NCBI GenBank assembly: GCA_013400155.1
Contig: VXBM01000093.1
Span: forward strand, 689,293-753,292
DNA from: Helopsaltes ochotensis
Lineage: Eukaryota > Chordata > Aves > Passeriformes > Locustellidae
Length of the DNA: 64,000 nt
Direction: 5' to 3'
In this document: positions 1-11,000 of the stretch, piece by piece
Position numbering within the stretch: position 1 is the stretch's first letter
How the letters are laid out: each line of letters begins with the position of its first letter
Position numbers and translations under genes: made by a program
Notes under the pieces: model-generated
Told to the model about the DNA's origin: nothing
Database searches by the model: none
Seen by the model: only the letters and a program-made list of their open reading frames with translations

Positions 1-34
1 GGAGAGGAGAGGAGAGGAGAGGAGAGGAGAGGAG
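1..34. repeat. (GGAGA)n pentanucleotide microsatellite, cut by window edge
   Basis: The window opens with almost seven consecutive copies of GGAGA and then breaks into unique sequence. All purines lie on the plus strand. The left end is truncated by the window, so the true length is unknown. Confidence 0.95.
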
Positions 35-689
35 TCTTGGTTGATTGGAGGAGTTCCCTGCTGCTGTTTAATCCATTGAATGGGCAGACACCTTGCAGGA
101 CTCACATTGCAGTTTTTTGAGCACAGTGTAGTGTTGCATCAAGTAAACCCCTTATAGAATCTCTACAGAACTGCTATAAAGAAGCCCTCTTTGCAATCCT
201 TACCTCACAGCAGACTGAAAGAAATTGGTAACAGAAAAGACACGCCGTGATTTTTCTCTCTTTCCATTGCATTTGTTTTCTGGCATCCTGTAATACCATT
301 CTGTAGCGTTGTGCTGAATGCTTTTCTGTGAAAATAAAAACACCAAAGCATGGTTTTTGCTTCAGGAGTGAACAGCAGTTGATAGGAGCACTTTGTGGTC
401 AGATATGGCTACTGTAAATTTTATTGAATTTGAAACAGACACTGAGAAGCAAATCACTTTGCAGATGTCAGGGCAATTCGATCTGCAAGGAACCTGATTC
501 TGCAAGCTTCTGCACTGCGCCGACTTTCAAACATTAGGAAATTTTAAACATCTGAAACAATCACTAGAAGTCAAATGCTCTTGATTATTTGTAAGCACAA
601 CCTTGTAGCCCACAGAAAGGATCTGAGGATTTGACCAAACAGGCAGAGATCAGTCCCTCTGCCTAGGTTTAGCTGCAATAAACCCAGGT
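35..689. other. Unique non-coding sequence; possible minus-strand 3' UTR
   Basis: No gene is visible here. Read on the minus strand, the stretch lies just downstream of the stop codon of the 690-917 exon candidate. It contains an AATAAA hexamer (plus-strand TTTATT at 420-425) about 265 bases past that stop, so it could be a 3' untranslated region. One AATAAA is expected often by chance in AT-rich DNA. Confidence 0.35.
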
Positions 690-917
690 TTAGGTTCTGT
701 CCAATTTAGGGACAGAAACAATGTTCAGATCAGAATGGCACCAGTCAGGACAGACAGATCCATACTGGTCACTCTGGTCTGTGGCTGCATCCTCAATATG
801 CTGTGTGACTGGAGGCATGTTTGGGAATGCTGCTAAAGCAACAGGTTTCACTCCAGCAAGATACTTTTCCACCTTTGAGATGCTGAGAGGTTTAGCAATT
901 ACTCTTTTGAGGTCCTT
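690..917 (-). CDS. Candidate terminal coding exon, unknown protein
   Basis: On the minus strand a textbook acceptor lies at 918-919 (AG), preceded by a T/C-rich tract and a CTAAAT branch-like motif. It opens a 75-codon frame that begins KDLKRVIAKPLS and ends in PKLDRT followed by TAA. Composition is protein-like, with no low-complexity runs. An AATAAA lies about 265 bases beyond the stop. I do not recognise the family. The next exon candidate upstream (1384-1459) ends in phase 2, whereas this frame needs phase 0. Joined directly, the reading would hit a stop after about six residues. So either an exon is missing between them, this segment is mainly UTR, or one of the two is spurious. Confidence 0.33.
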   Translation of the reverse strand, partial: KDLKRVIAKPLSISKVEKYLAGVKPVALAAFPNMPPVTQHIEDAATDQSDQYGSVCPDWCHSDLNIVSVPKLDRT

Positions 918-1383
918 CTGAGACAACAGAAGAAAGAAGATTATTATTTAGGGTAACCATATTTTCATAATTAAAACTTGGGAATTTTTAGGGCCAATAT
1001 TTCTCACGACTGTAAAACAGTCTGAATGCCCTTTCTATGGTCTTCTGAAAATGTCAGCTTTTGATTATGCCTCAGCATGTATATATTTCTCAGAGCAAGG
1101 ACATGGGGGTTTATTTTGCCAAGTAACACCACATTCTGATGAGGTTCATTAATATAGCTGATGGGAAAAGGTCATCTCTGTCCCTGTGCTAAATACCATT
1201 ATTTTGACATTTGAATTTCAGCCTCCAGTAGGGTCAAAGAGAGAGAAAAAAAGAAAACCACCAAAGTCTTAGAGGATGTAAACACTTAAAAAAGAAAAAA
1301 AAGTGGGTTTTTTGTTCATAAATCAGAACAAACCCTATAGTGCACACCTACACAGCTGCACATTCAGGAAAAGGGAGACTTAC

Positions 1384-1459
1384 TGGGCCAAGGGCATGAG
1401 GTTTAGATTTCCTGGAAAGTACCAAAGGAGCTCTTTAAAAAGCAGCCATTTATCTTCAC
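1384..1459 (-). CDS. Candidate internal coding exon, unknown protein
   Basis: Minus strand, 76 bases. The acceptor AG at 1460-1461 follows an uninterrupted run of about 14 T; the donor reads CCA|GTAAGT (plus-strand ACTTAC at 1378-1383). Only one frame is open. It enters in phase 1, leaves in phase 2, and reads EDKWLLFKELLWYFPG followed by NLNLMPLA. The entry phase matches the exit phase of the exon candidate at 3613-3736, giving a glycine codon at the junction. The poly-T acceptor could equally be a chance A-run on the plus strand. Family not recognised. Confidence 0.3.
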
Positions 1460-2733
1460 CTGAAAAAAAAAAAAAAACCTCACAAATTTCAGGACACCAA
1501 ACTAGAAGTTCACTTTGACCCAGTGAATATTCTCAGAATCTCCCTCACACACATTGAACAAATTCCACTTCAAGCAGAAGACAGGATCAGACTGGAACTG
1601 TAGTGAAACAGCTGAGCAAACGGGAATTTTGAGGATGCTTTCTCCCATCTGCTTTTTGCCTTCTGTAATGGGGGTGCTGGGTGCACTCTTCTCAAACACC
1701 TAACGTCCTGCCCTGCTCAGGGTTGCGCCTCTAACAAACCTGGTTTTGTTACAAGAATTGAACACGGATTGTGCTGAAATCAGTTAACAGGAAACCGCCT
1801 GCACGAGACAGATTTTCTTAAGGAAGCTACTGAACAAAAAAGAAAATGAAATTTGCCTCAAAAGAACTGGCCCAGAGCTAGACAACTACAGCATATCAAC
1901 TGCAGTTTGAAATACAGTGCTCTTCATGTTTTAATTTCTCACTATTTTCTCACATCCTAAAACTTCTTGTGAAGCAAATTGAAATACTGAAATGAAAAGC
2001 CTGGGAGTTTATTACCTTACCTAGCACTAGCATTCCTGCTCAGGAGGTCAAAATCAGGAGGCAATAGTTTTAGTAGAGAAAATCTCTTTGGAGGGTAAGA
2101 CTGTAGTAATTCTAGAGGATTTTTTTCATAGCATGAAAACATTCTGTCATTACGTAGAAAGAGAGGCTCTACATCAGCAGTTTATTCCAAGTTACTCTCT
2201 TTTGACCTGCCTCTGAGCCAAGCCCCAAATTTAACATTCAATGCTTGAATCATGCATTACAAGATAAAACAAAGTCCCCAGAGTCTTCCACCCCTCTACA
2301 GCTATATAAAAATAAAATTATTTCAGGCAGAGAAGTCACGAACACGCCAAACACAACATGACCATAACATGCAGCCTGACATTGTTGGCTCTAAACAAAC
2401 AAACAATTGCACATCCATTTTGACAAACATCTGAAGAGCTGCACTGCACAGAGAGAAGAGTCCAGGGGCCAATATTCATTCCCAGGCAAGTACATTGGCT
2501 TTGGTGGAGTTACTCAATAGGCTTGCAGAGCCATTGTGTGTCTCACTTCCAGCAGTCTCCAAGCACATCTGAATCACATTCTTCTGCTAACCGTTTCCTC
2601 TCCCCCTGCACAAAAGCAGCCCAAACATAGGGAGCAGCGAAAAGATCAGGCGTTGTTATCTTTTCTGCCTGCTCCAATATTTCAAGTGCTTTGGGGGCTC
2701 GCTAGTTCCCTTGAACAGCAGCCATTCCTGGGT

Positions 2734-3195
2734 TTATTTGGCATAAATTACACAATTATGTTTCATATCATCACAAGGCATCCGCAAATGAATAGCAGAC
2801 ACCCCCCTTGCGCTCAGCCTGTTTAAACAGGATGCCGGCAGAGGAAAGAATGTGTAACACAATGACTCCACACAATTTCCAATGGCAAGAGCCCTTTTAC
2901 ACCTGCACAAATAGAGCTGGGCCAGCCTGGCTGTACAGGCATTGTCTCTTCCTGCTACATGCCCTGCTGTTGTACCAGCCATTGTTTTCATTATGGCTTG
3001 GTGTGCTGGCGTGCCTTCCACAGGGAATTCGTCCTCTACCTGAGTGATTACCCTTGTGAAAGGGCGAGTAACAACAGAAAATAACAATACTTTGTAAAGA
3101 CCTTGCTGGAGCTCTGCAGTACAACAAAGTTTCATTGAATGAACATGCTGCTGAACCTGACCCTCTGGTTGCCATAGAAGCAAAAAGCAACTCAT
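2734..3195. other. Non-coding stretch with overlapping short open frames on both strands
   Basis: Open frames of 79 to 153 codons overlap here on both strands. None has recognisable motifs, and the longest (minus) has a Cys/Leu-rich, low-information composition. I read the openness as a by-product of modest GC content rather than as a gene. No splice-site pair fits these frames. Confidence 0.4.
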
Positions 3196-3612
3196 TTCAG
3201 TTCCTCCAATGTGAAATTTGCTATAATTTAGGGTTCTAGTGTCAATAGACTTCAGATTTTACTGGCCACTCTGTGTCTGAGCTCTGGCTGAACATTTCTG
3301 TTCATAGTTCAGGTGCAAGCCACAGTCCTCAGCTTTCATCCAGGATCACTTTTGAGGCATTCTCCTTCCTCACATCAGCTCTCCAAAGAGTTTCAGCAAC
3401 CCTTCTTTTCCTCTCTGATGAGAACTGGCCCAGCCGCTGCAAATGGTGATGTGGTGGAGACTCTGGGAATGAAATGGACCATCTTGGACGTTCAGATGGA
3501 TCAACTTGGACACTGAGCATCCTCTCAAACCTTGCCTGGTTGCTACCAGACTTTCTGATCTGGTCCTTAAACAGGCCATGGGTGCCTGCTCTTGTTCAAC
3601 AGAGTGACTCAC

Positions 3613-3736
3613 CAAATCCTGGAGGGAAGCTCTCAAGAAAATAATGAGAACCTAAACCAATTTTGTGTAGCACAAGTGCTTCCCCAAAGGTGGCCATGTC
3701 AAGAAAAGGTTTTGCGTACAACTTGTCATGAATACA
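3613..3736 (-). CDS. Candidate internal coding exon, unknown protein
   Basis: Minus strand, 124 bases. The acceptor AG at 3737-3738 follows a very long pyrimidine tract (TTTCTTCTA, about 12 T, CCTCCTTC). The donor is TTTG|GTGAGT (plus-strand ACTCAC at 3607-3612). The open frame enters in phase 0 and leaves in phase 1. It begins CIHDKLYAKPFLDMATFGEA and ends ESFPPGF. It joins in phase to 1384-1459 about 2.1 kb downstream on the same strand. This pair is the best minus-strand evidence for a real gene, but no family was recognised and chance pairs of this quality occur. Confidence 0.32.
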
Positions 3737-5439
3737 CTGAAGGAGGAAAAAAAAAAAATAGAAGAAATACAAATTCTCCAGGCACTTCCAGATGGGAAGA
3801 TGAAATGCCCCATCGTCAGCTGTCAGCTGTCATTGGATGATCAGACAACTTTGATATTTAAAACAGACCTTTAAACCAGATGCAGCGTTAGATTAAAAAG
3901 TATAAACCTGTTTAACTGTTTGGCATTCTGCAAGGAACGGTTTGTTTAATTAGAAGGTATTTGGCAACTTGTTAGGTAGTAAAATGTTTGACAGTATGCC
4001 AGTCAGACCCTCCAAGCAATAACAGCAACATCAGACACGTACATTTTGTGTTGTACATTTTGTGCCACACGTGTGGTACATTCTTCAGTGGAGCCATTCC
4101 GAAGCGGAATTCAATGGCTGGGGAAAGGCGTCAGATGAGCCACGCAATCATTTTGCAAAGCGGCTACTGCACAAGCAAAGTCAGTGAAGGGCTCTTTTTG
4201 AGGCTCAATCCAAGCAGGACACCTGTAGTTTTGGTCCCAGGGTCTCCCACTCTTACCCTCTTCACCAGAGTGCTTGGCCCCACACACACTGGGAAATTCT
4301 CTTTTTTTACCACCCCTTGGTACACGACTCAAAGCACCTCACTTAAATCAGGCTTTTAATGGTCAACTGTCACATCCCATTGAAAGAGATGGACAGACAA
4401 AAGACTTTAGGGTAACATTCTACCCCTACAGCGAATTGGCTTTGCTGTGACTGCCAGTGAAGGATGAGACACAGCAGGATGGGCAGCAGGACACCCACCC
4501 AGACAGACATGAGACAGCCATCCTCACACAGGCATTTCTGCTCACGTTATCCTGCTCCCTGCACATGTTTTAAAAAGGGAATGTTAAGTGGATACCAGCA
4601 CAGTCCCTTGCCTTTTCAGTGGAGGCAGCCGATTTCATTGCATTGAACATGGTGATACAAAAATAAACAGATTGACAACCCAGTAATTTTGCTGATTGGA
4701 GATGTGAAAGGAGCAGACCTTTTGGGGTTATATCAGGTAAAGCAGCTGCCAGCTAGAGAAGCCTTGTCAGTTTTTTTCCTGTTCATTCGGAGTTTGTTCT
4801 AGCAGAGAGAGAAATGGTAATAATGAAAAATACATTGCTAGACCTGTTCAAAAAACATGTTTGAAATAGGCAAATTTTGATCCAGCTTGGTTCAGCAAAA
4901 CTTTCTGATCGCAACAACTACATTTTTGGCATGAGAGGAATAACAATTAATCATTTTTATTTCTTTCCTTTTGTTCTTTAAATGGTAAAATGTATGTGTC
5001 AGTGATAGTGTTCTGATTTGCTATTTGAACAGGAATATACATCAGTCACTGCAGTGCGTTACTGTGTGCATCCTTCCATATTTAAAATTATGTTTCAGCA
5101 TTGACCGGAACATATTATCTTGAAGCCAATTCTGAATAAAAACATTTCAAAATATTGGAATTCTTTTCAGACTGGAAATTTTGGTGTTTTGGTCAGTTTT
5201 CATTGAAAGCACATAGGAGCAAACCACCTAAATCTTAAAAATGTAATAATCTGGCTCAATTTCAGTTTCTCTTTATTTGATATCACACAGTTGGATAATT
5301 ATTTTTTTTAATATTATTTCCTAACACTTTTTTTTCTCAGTAAGCTAATAAATTTGATTTCTACTCCTGGTCTAGGTAACGCATTGTGCTGTCAGAAAGT
5401 CACTTCAGTGTTCTGTGCTTACAGTCTCCACCACGAAAA
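3737..5439. other. Unique non-coding sequence
   Basis: No gene is recognised. The stretch includes an A-rich tract (3749-3760), a 12-base palindrome with an E-box core at 4065-4076, and AT-rich DNA toward 5 kb. Short open frames here lack usable splice sites. Confidence 0.6.
4065..4076. promoter_or_regulatory. Palindromic E-box (CCACACGTGTGG)
   Basis: A perfect 12-base palindrome centred on CACGTG, the site class bound by MYC/USF/clock-type bHLH factors. A core match alone is common, so regulatory function is only a possibility. A near-duplicated GTACATTTTGTG lies just upstream. Confidence 0.25.
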
Positions 5440-5850
5440 TCCTACAGCTGGTAAAGACCTTGAGAGATGATACCAGCCAAATATTCCCCCATTCTGCTTT
5501 TAAAGACTTACAGAGGCAGAGGCTCCAAATCCAGGCAATCTATCCCTGTGGTGTTTTTTCCATCCCCTTAAAAAGGTTTTCCTCCCGTCTAACCCCAAAC
5601 CACCACTACTGCAATTTAAGCCCATCATTTCTTGCCTTATCCCCAGTGGATATGGAGAAGAGTTCATTACCTCCCTCTTTGCAGCAGTCTTTAACATATT
5701 TGAAGACTGTTATCATGACTGTCTCACAGTTGTCTTTTTCCTAGACTAAACAATCCAACTCCTGTCAATCTTTCTCACAGAAGTTCTACATTCAGTCCTT
5801 CTTATCATCTTTATCATTTTCCTCTATTTTCTCATATTTTGTAACCACCA
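5440..5850 (-). mobile_element. Old CR1 non-LTR retrotransposon fragment (3' region)
   Basis: Read on the plus strand, the segment carries in order several motifs of the complement of the CR1 3' region: a GTAAAGACCTTGAGAG-like block, TGCAATTTAAGCCCATC, CCCCAGTGGATATGGAGAA, TTGAAGACTGTTATCATG, CCTAGACTAAACAATCC and ATCTTTATCATTTTCCTCT. The element therefore lies on the minus strand. Divergence from the remembered consensus is substantial, with many substitutions and small indels. That suggests an ancient insertion of a CR1 lineage shared among sauropsids. No reverse transcriptase coding part is present. Confidence 0.88.
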
Positions 5851-6116
5851 TCACACTGTCCTCTCTCTGCCACCTTCTTGGTTTTTATCTTTGTGATGGG
5901 AATAATTTTTCTTGAGGTGCACAAGCTCCAGCCGGCAAAATTCAGGCTTTAGTGATGGGGCACTGCTGTTAAACCAGTAAATAAGAGCAGAATGCCATGA
6001 ACCACATCACCAGAATGTGGAAACAGCATCACCTCAGCCATAGACCTCAGGGCACTACATTAAAATATGGAGAGGTTAAATGCCAGTCAGCTCAGGCTGA
6101 TCATTGGCATGAAAGG

Positions 6117-6165
6117 CTGCTTTGCTTTGCTTTTTGCTTTTCGCTTTTTGCTTTTTTTTCCTTTC
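6117..6165. repeat. Degenerate (TTTGC)n / T-rich microsatellite
   Basis: Repeated CTTTG/CTTTTTG units with T-run expansion: TGCTTTGC, TTTTTGC, TTTTCGC, TTTTTGC, then a T8 run. It is an impure pentanucleotide-derived tract. Confidence 0.8.
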
Positions 6166-7974
6166 ATTTTCAAAGAATAATTCTAATGAAAAAATGCTTG
6201 AATGAGGTCTACAAGCAAAAAACTTCTCAGGAAGTTGGTCGCCTTTGAAAATATTGGGAGGCATAGTTTTCTTTTCAGGTCAAAATAGTGATTTTTATTT
6301 TATTAAAATCAACTGTTTGAAAATCTGAAATTGCTGGGAAAAAAAGAATGCCTGGCAAGTATGCCTAAGTATATGAAAACCACCGAGCAGGTCTTTAACT
6401 TGTGGTATGCATGCTATTTCCATCTGTGTCACTAGCAACCATTCCAGCAAACCACTCTGATCTAGTATCATGAGCAACAAACTTGACCACATCTATTCTA
6501 TTCCTAAAAATACTCCCCGGAATCACCACGAAGTGACAGATCTAACACGCCAGGGGTGACTTAACATTTATGGTGTTCCTCTGCACACGAGAACACAAGG
6601 TGTCTATTATACAAATCTGGGCTGTTTTCTTCATGCCCCATAGATCTCTGAATAAATACAACTTAAAAGGGAAGATAATTATTTCAGCACAAGTCTTAGT
6701 ATGGAGATTTGGAGCAAGGAGGTAAATATTTATTCCTACATTTATTTCTTGGAAAGCCGTCTCTGTAAACTGTTCCAGGCTGTAAATTCCTCTCTGAACA
6801 CTAATTTCAGGCATATCTCAGCTTCAGAATGTGCTTTTGTTTCAGATAAGGTATAAATGCTTCAGAGACTTATCTGTGTCTCTTCTAAAGGTCTTCAATT
6901 TGCAAAATTAAGCTAAAAGTATCTTGACAAAGAGCTTCCACACCTATTTTTTTTCTACTTTTCCTTCCACTGAAATTAGAAGAACAGGATTTAAGGTTAT
7001 TCCTCCAGCACTGTCTTTTGCTAGATAAAACACAGCAAATGCAAGAGAAAGCAAAATTTAACCAGTGGATATTGAAAGAGAACACATGGAGTTATGGGCA
7101 AATTATCCCAACAGACCTGGTTTAAAGAGACTCAAGAGACTGGGGTCCAGGAGAACCTTGGATTAGGCCAAGTTGTGCAGGAGGTCCTGCACAGCAGGGT
7201 CACTGTGACAATCTCTGTGTTTCCTTGCCCCTCTGCAGGGCCATGCTGACAGCACAGATTCTGCTCTTTATTTTTGAATAATGCCAAAATATTGACTAGT
7301 TCACCTTTCCCAACAATTACTGTCGTTCCAAAAACTCCAGAGCACTGGTGTGCTCAGAGCAGTCTCCAGTGAGGTGATGGGCAGTCGTGACCCATTGTTG
7401 TGTCTTCACACAGAAATTGGGCCTCCAGTACAAACCAGGCAGGCCCAGGGTAACCTTTGGCCAAGCATCTTGCTTTGCTGGGTGTGACTCTCTTAAACAG
7501 AAGTCTTCCATGTTTATGCTAAAAATGAATTCTGTTGGAAAAAAAGAGCATCTTGGGAAAACAGTAAACAAACAAGCCAACCAAGACCTTTAAATCTGTT
7601 TTCTGAAGAATCCTGTCTTGCCTCGTGGATGTTATGTTCCCTCTCATTGCAACATCAGCAATGCTGCCTGGAAATTTCCCTATTCTGCTGGCAGCCTTGT
7701 GCTGCATCAAAACTTCCTGTCTTGAGGTGATCTGAGCTGCAGGTTGACTGAAAAAAACCAGCTCCATTCATTTCTGGATGTAATGGTAACAGCAATGGTA
7801 AAAAGCAGGATGGACCCTCAAGCTGGCGCCTAAACTGTTCCTGCTTTCAGGGATGCACTCCCAGAGATCATCTCTGAGGAGCCTTCTCAATACCGCCATG
7901 TGGTTAGAGAAGAACCTGTGGGAATTTCACTGACGTGCATATTGTTATCATAACTTTAACATTCATAAGGGTTT

Positions 7975-7993
7975 GGGATCTTTTGAAGATCCC
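7975..7993. repeat. Perfect short inverted repeat
   Basis: GGGATCTT and AAGATCCC form 8-base perfect arms around a 3-base TTG loop. There is no T-run or gene context to suggest a terminator. It is most likely incidental. Confidence 0.5.
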
Positions 7994-8057
7994 ACTCTCT
8001 TTGTGAGCACAGGACACATTAAAAGTCATGCTCTCAGAGAGCTTGTTATCTAGCTGG

Positions 8058-8092
8058 CAAAACAACTACAACAACAACACCACCAAAAAAAG
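8058..8092. repeat. (CAA)n / A-rich simple repeat
   Basis: CAA and CAC triplets repeat, followed by a run of seven A. This is an ordinary low-complexity tract. Confidence 0.75.
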
Positions 8093-11000
8093 CCCAACCC
8101 TGAGACTACAGAGGAGGAGGGTCATAATTGTAAGACAGAGACAGTTCTTTTCTTTGCAATAAAACTAGTACTGGGAGATACTGGATCTGTTAATATAGCA
8201 CGGACTAGGTTACGTACATGTTTTTATCCTTCAGTTTGGACATCTTCAGCTCCTACAGATCCCTGCGTTTTACTGGTGGCCGATACCCAGTGCTTCTTAT
8301 CAAAGATGATCAATTCAGCCAAATGCCTGATGGAGAGAAAACTTTTCCTGGCGTTACTCATGAGTTCTGCCCTTCTCCTTTGCAGCATCCTTCCCGTCCA
8401 GCCAGTGTGGCATCTTACATGTGGAGTAGGGCAATTCAATGGGAAGTCAAGGGGAGAGGGCTGGTCATTATCTGTTCACGCACCCCAGTGTCAGAGGAGA
8501 CCTCCTCTTCCTCACAGCTCCTGAAGGGTTTCTGGTAATCAGCAGGACCTTGTACTCTTCCTCCTGGCATCAGCAACTTTCCCCTTTTATCACGTTTGTT
8601 GCTGACTCCTTCCAGTCTGCTGCTCTTTGCAGCTGTCTGCCAAAACCAATATTCTCACAGCTGCCAGAGGCAGCTTAGACTGGCACATCATAAAAGGCAG
8701 CGAGGGCCACATTTCCAGATTAAAATAAACCCAGCCACTTCAGCGCCTTCTGACAATGTGTTTGACATGCCTGTGCTGTGGCCTCACTCCTTGGCTCTGA
8801 CAGGACACAGACATGGCCATGGCAGCTCACATGGGCATCTCGCTCCCCAATCCTTGTGCCCAGCAGGAGTGGCCTGCAGGATGACGCAGTGCCACAGACC
8901 TAATCCTGCTCCTCCCTCATACCTGCCTTCTTTCCTTGGGATTGAATAAGTGAATACCAGGCTGTTGCCTCTGGTAGAGCTTCCCTCCTACAATTTCCAG
9001 GATTATAATGCATGTATTGTTAATTTATTTATTGCTGCCTTTTGATACTGGTAGGAATAGGCAGGCACCTTGGTCGTTACAGTACAATACATTTTATTTT
9101 GGAAGAACATTATTCTCCGTGCCGATCCACAGCTGGTAGCAAAAGGAAAGGGCATGCCTACGCACTCCCAGCCAGCACTACATCCTTGTTTTCTGACAAA
9201 AAAATTATGAAACTGGCACAGAAGATTGCAATTCCAGAAGACAGGAATTCCCAACCCAGGTGGTCCTTTCCTATTCGCCGTTCCAAAGAAAACTTTACCT
9301 CGCAGACAACGTCTAGCAGGAAAGAACTTCAGTGCAAAATAAAAAAGAGCAGGCCATGGGCAGAACAGGATAAACTGTGCCTGAACTTTCTGCTTTGGGT
9401 GAAAAATATACTCACAGGCTTTGAAGATACAAGGCCTCTTTGCTTTTTAACTTAAGTCAGTCAGTAAAGTCATTTGAAATACTCTGGGGGAAGATCCCAG
9501 GGCATGTGTTTATGGGTCACTGAGGGTGAAAACACAACTTTTAAGTCATAGGGTAGCAATCAGTGTTTGCTGAAAACTCACCTTGCAAGGACACCAGCTC
9601 CCACATGTCTCTGTCTGCTAAAAAAATGAGGCCACAGGGTGTGGCACACACTAACCCCTTCCAAGGACCAGCAAAAATGCAGGGGTGTGTCTTTTATACA
9701 TTTCTACTTCTGACACCATGAAGCAGGCAGTGTTTTGGGGCAAATGCCAGGCTGCCCTAGTGCTTGTTTTCCCAGATTCCTTCCTCGCTGCTGGTCTCCC
9801 CGTTGTCATACTACAAATAAATTGCCAGATTTGCAGCATCCCTCCCTTCACCCCATGCTAGGATGCTTTAGACACAGAGGATGGTTTGTAGGATCACTGA
9901 AACCTTACAGAAGCATTGTTCCAACCTCTAGACTGCTACCATCAGGAGGCTGACATCAGTGCTGCTATGACAATCAAAATCCACCAAAATTTGATCCAAG
10001 GAAGTTAAAGCTTGCACCATGTCTGGAGATAGAAGCTGCTTTTTGAGATAGCAATGCTGGTTAATTATATTTAAGGACATTTCTATCAGGTGCAGTTATT
10101 GGATCCAACCAATAATTCTTTTAGGTCTCCCTCATTCTGCCTCTCTCTGGGCCTCTTAATTTTGGGGAAAATCTTTGGAGATTTGTGTTGCCTGTCTCTT
10201 CTGAGGGTGGGAGACATATCTTGTGCTAGGTAGCTTATCCATTCATAGCATCTTTATAAACTGATGGTGGGAATGACTCAAGTATTTCAGTGGAGTTAAA
10301 ATTGAGCAAACTTCCTTATCAGATGCATCTTCCTTACTCAGAGCCATGCAAATTCCTCAGATTTTAACACAGTTATAAAACCAATGAGATGAATCCCTCT
10401 CCAGATGTGCCTGTGCTCTATATTGAGCAGAAGAAAAGATCAAACATTGCTTAGATTGGATGTCTAAATTTTGCATGGGTAAAGTCAGTGCCAGTGTGAA
10501 AGAAAAGGTCCTCATAAATTTCAGCTGTGGAAGCCAAGAATATTATGGCTTTTAATCTATCAGCTGCCACTTGTATGCTTCATTAGCAAACAATTTTCTA
10601 CTCTGTTTTTTTAACTTCTTGGAGCTGTTTCTTAATTTTTGAGTGAAAAATTTTCCCATGAGAAGTCAGGGTGTCATCTCATTCAAAAGTCTTCCCTATG
10701 TCTTCAGTCTTCAGATGATTTTTTCCATGCCAGAAAAAAAATGAAGATAAAATATTTCTCATCAGTGTTGCACTTTGTATCAGCCAACATGTTTCTCATT
10801 GAAGATGCAGCTCTGGGTTTGTCGTGACCTTGTCTTCTCCTCAGCTGAACACTGAAAGGGCCCATGCTATCTCCCCCCAAAAGTTTGGAGGGCAAGCAGT
10901 TAGTCAAATGGGATGTCTGGATTCCTTATCTAGTCAGGACAGCAAACAAAGTTATCTCTGAACATGCAGGGATCTGTTGTAGCTGAGCTGTGGTGTTCAG

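Noticed and set aside
2012..2092. Exon-like segment open on both strands, with GTAAGG donor on minus and GTAAGA donor on plus
   Set aside because: Both strands cannot be supported at once. The minus acceptor is poor, the plus acceptor has a competing AG a few bases upstream, and neither phase fits a neighbouring candidate.
7519..7767. Minus-strand frame after a T-rich acceptor with protein-like translation (TSRQEVLMQHKAAS)
   Set aside because: The only GT donors nearby (GTCTTG) are weak. It cannot be placed in phase with the next candidate without accepting that donor.
7851..7953. Plus-strand frame after a strong acceptor (DALPEIISEEPSQYRHV)
   Set aside because: The sole usable donor is GTTAGA, a weak match. 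Too uncertain to annotate, although its phase would fit 14527-14564.
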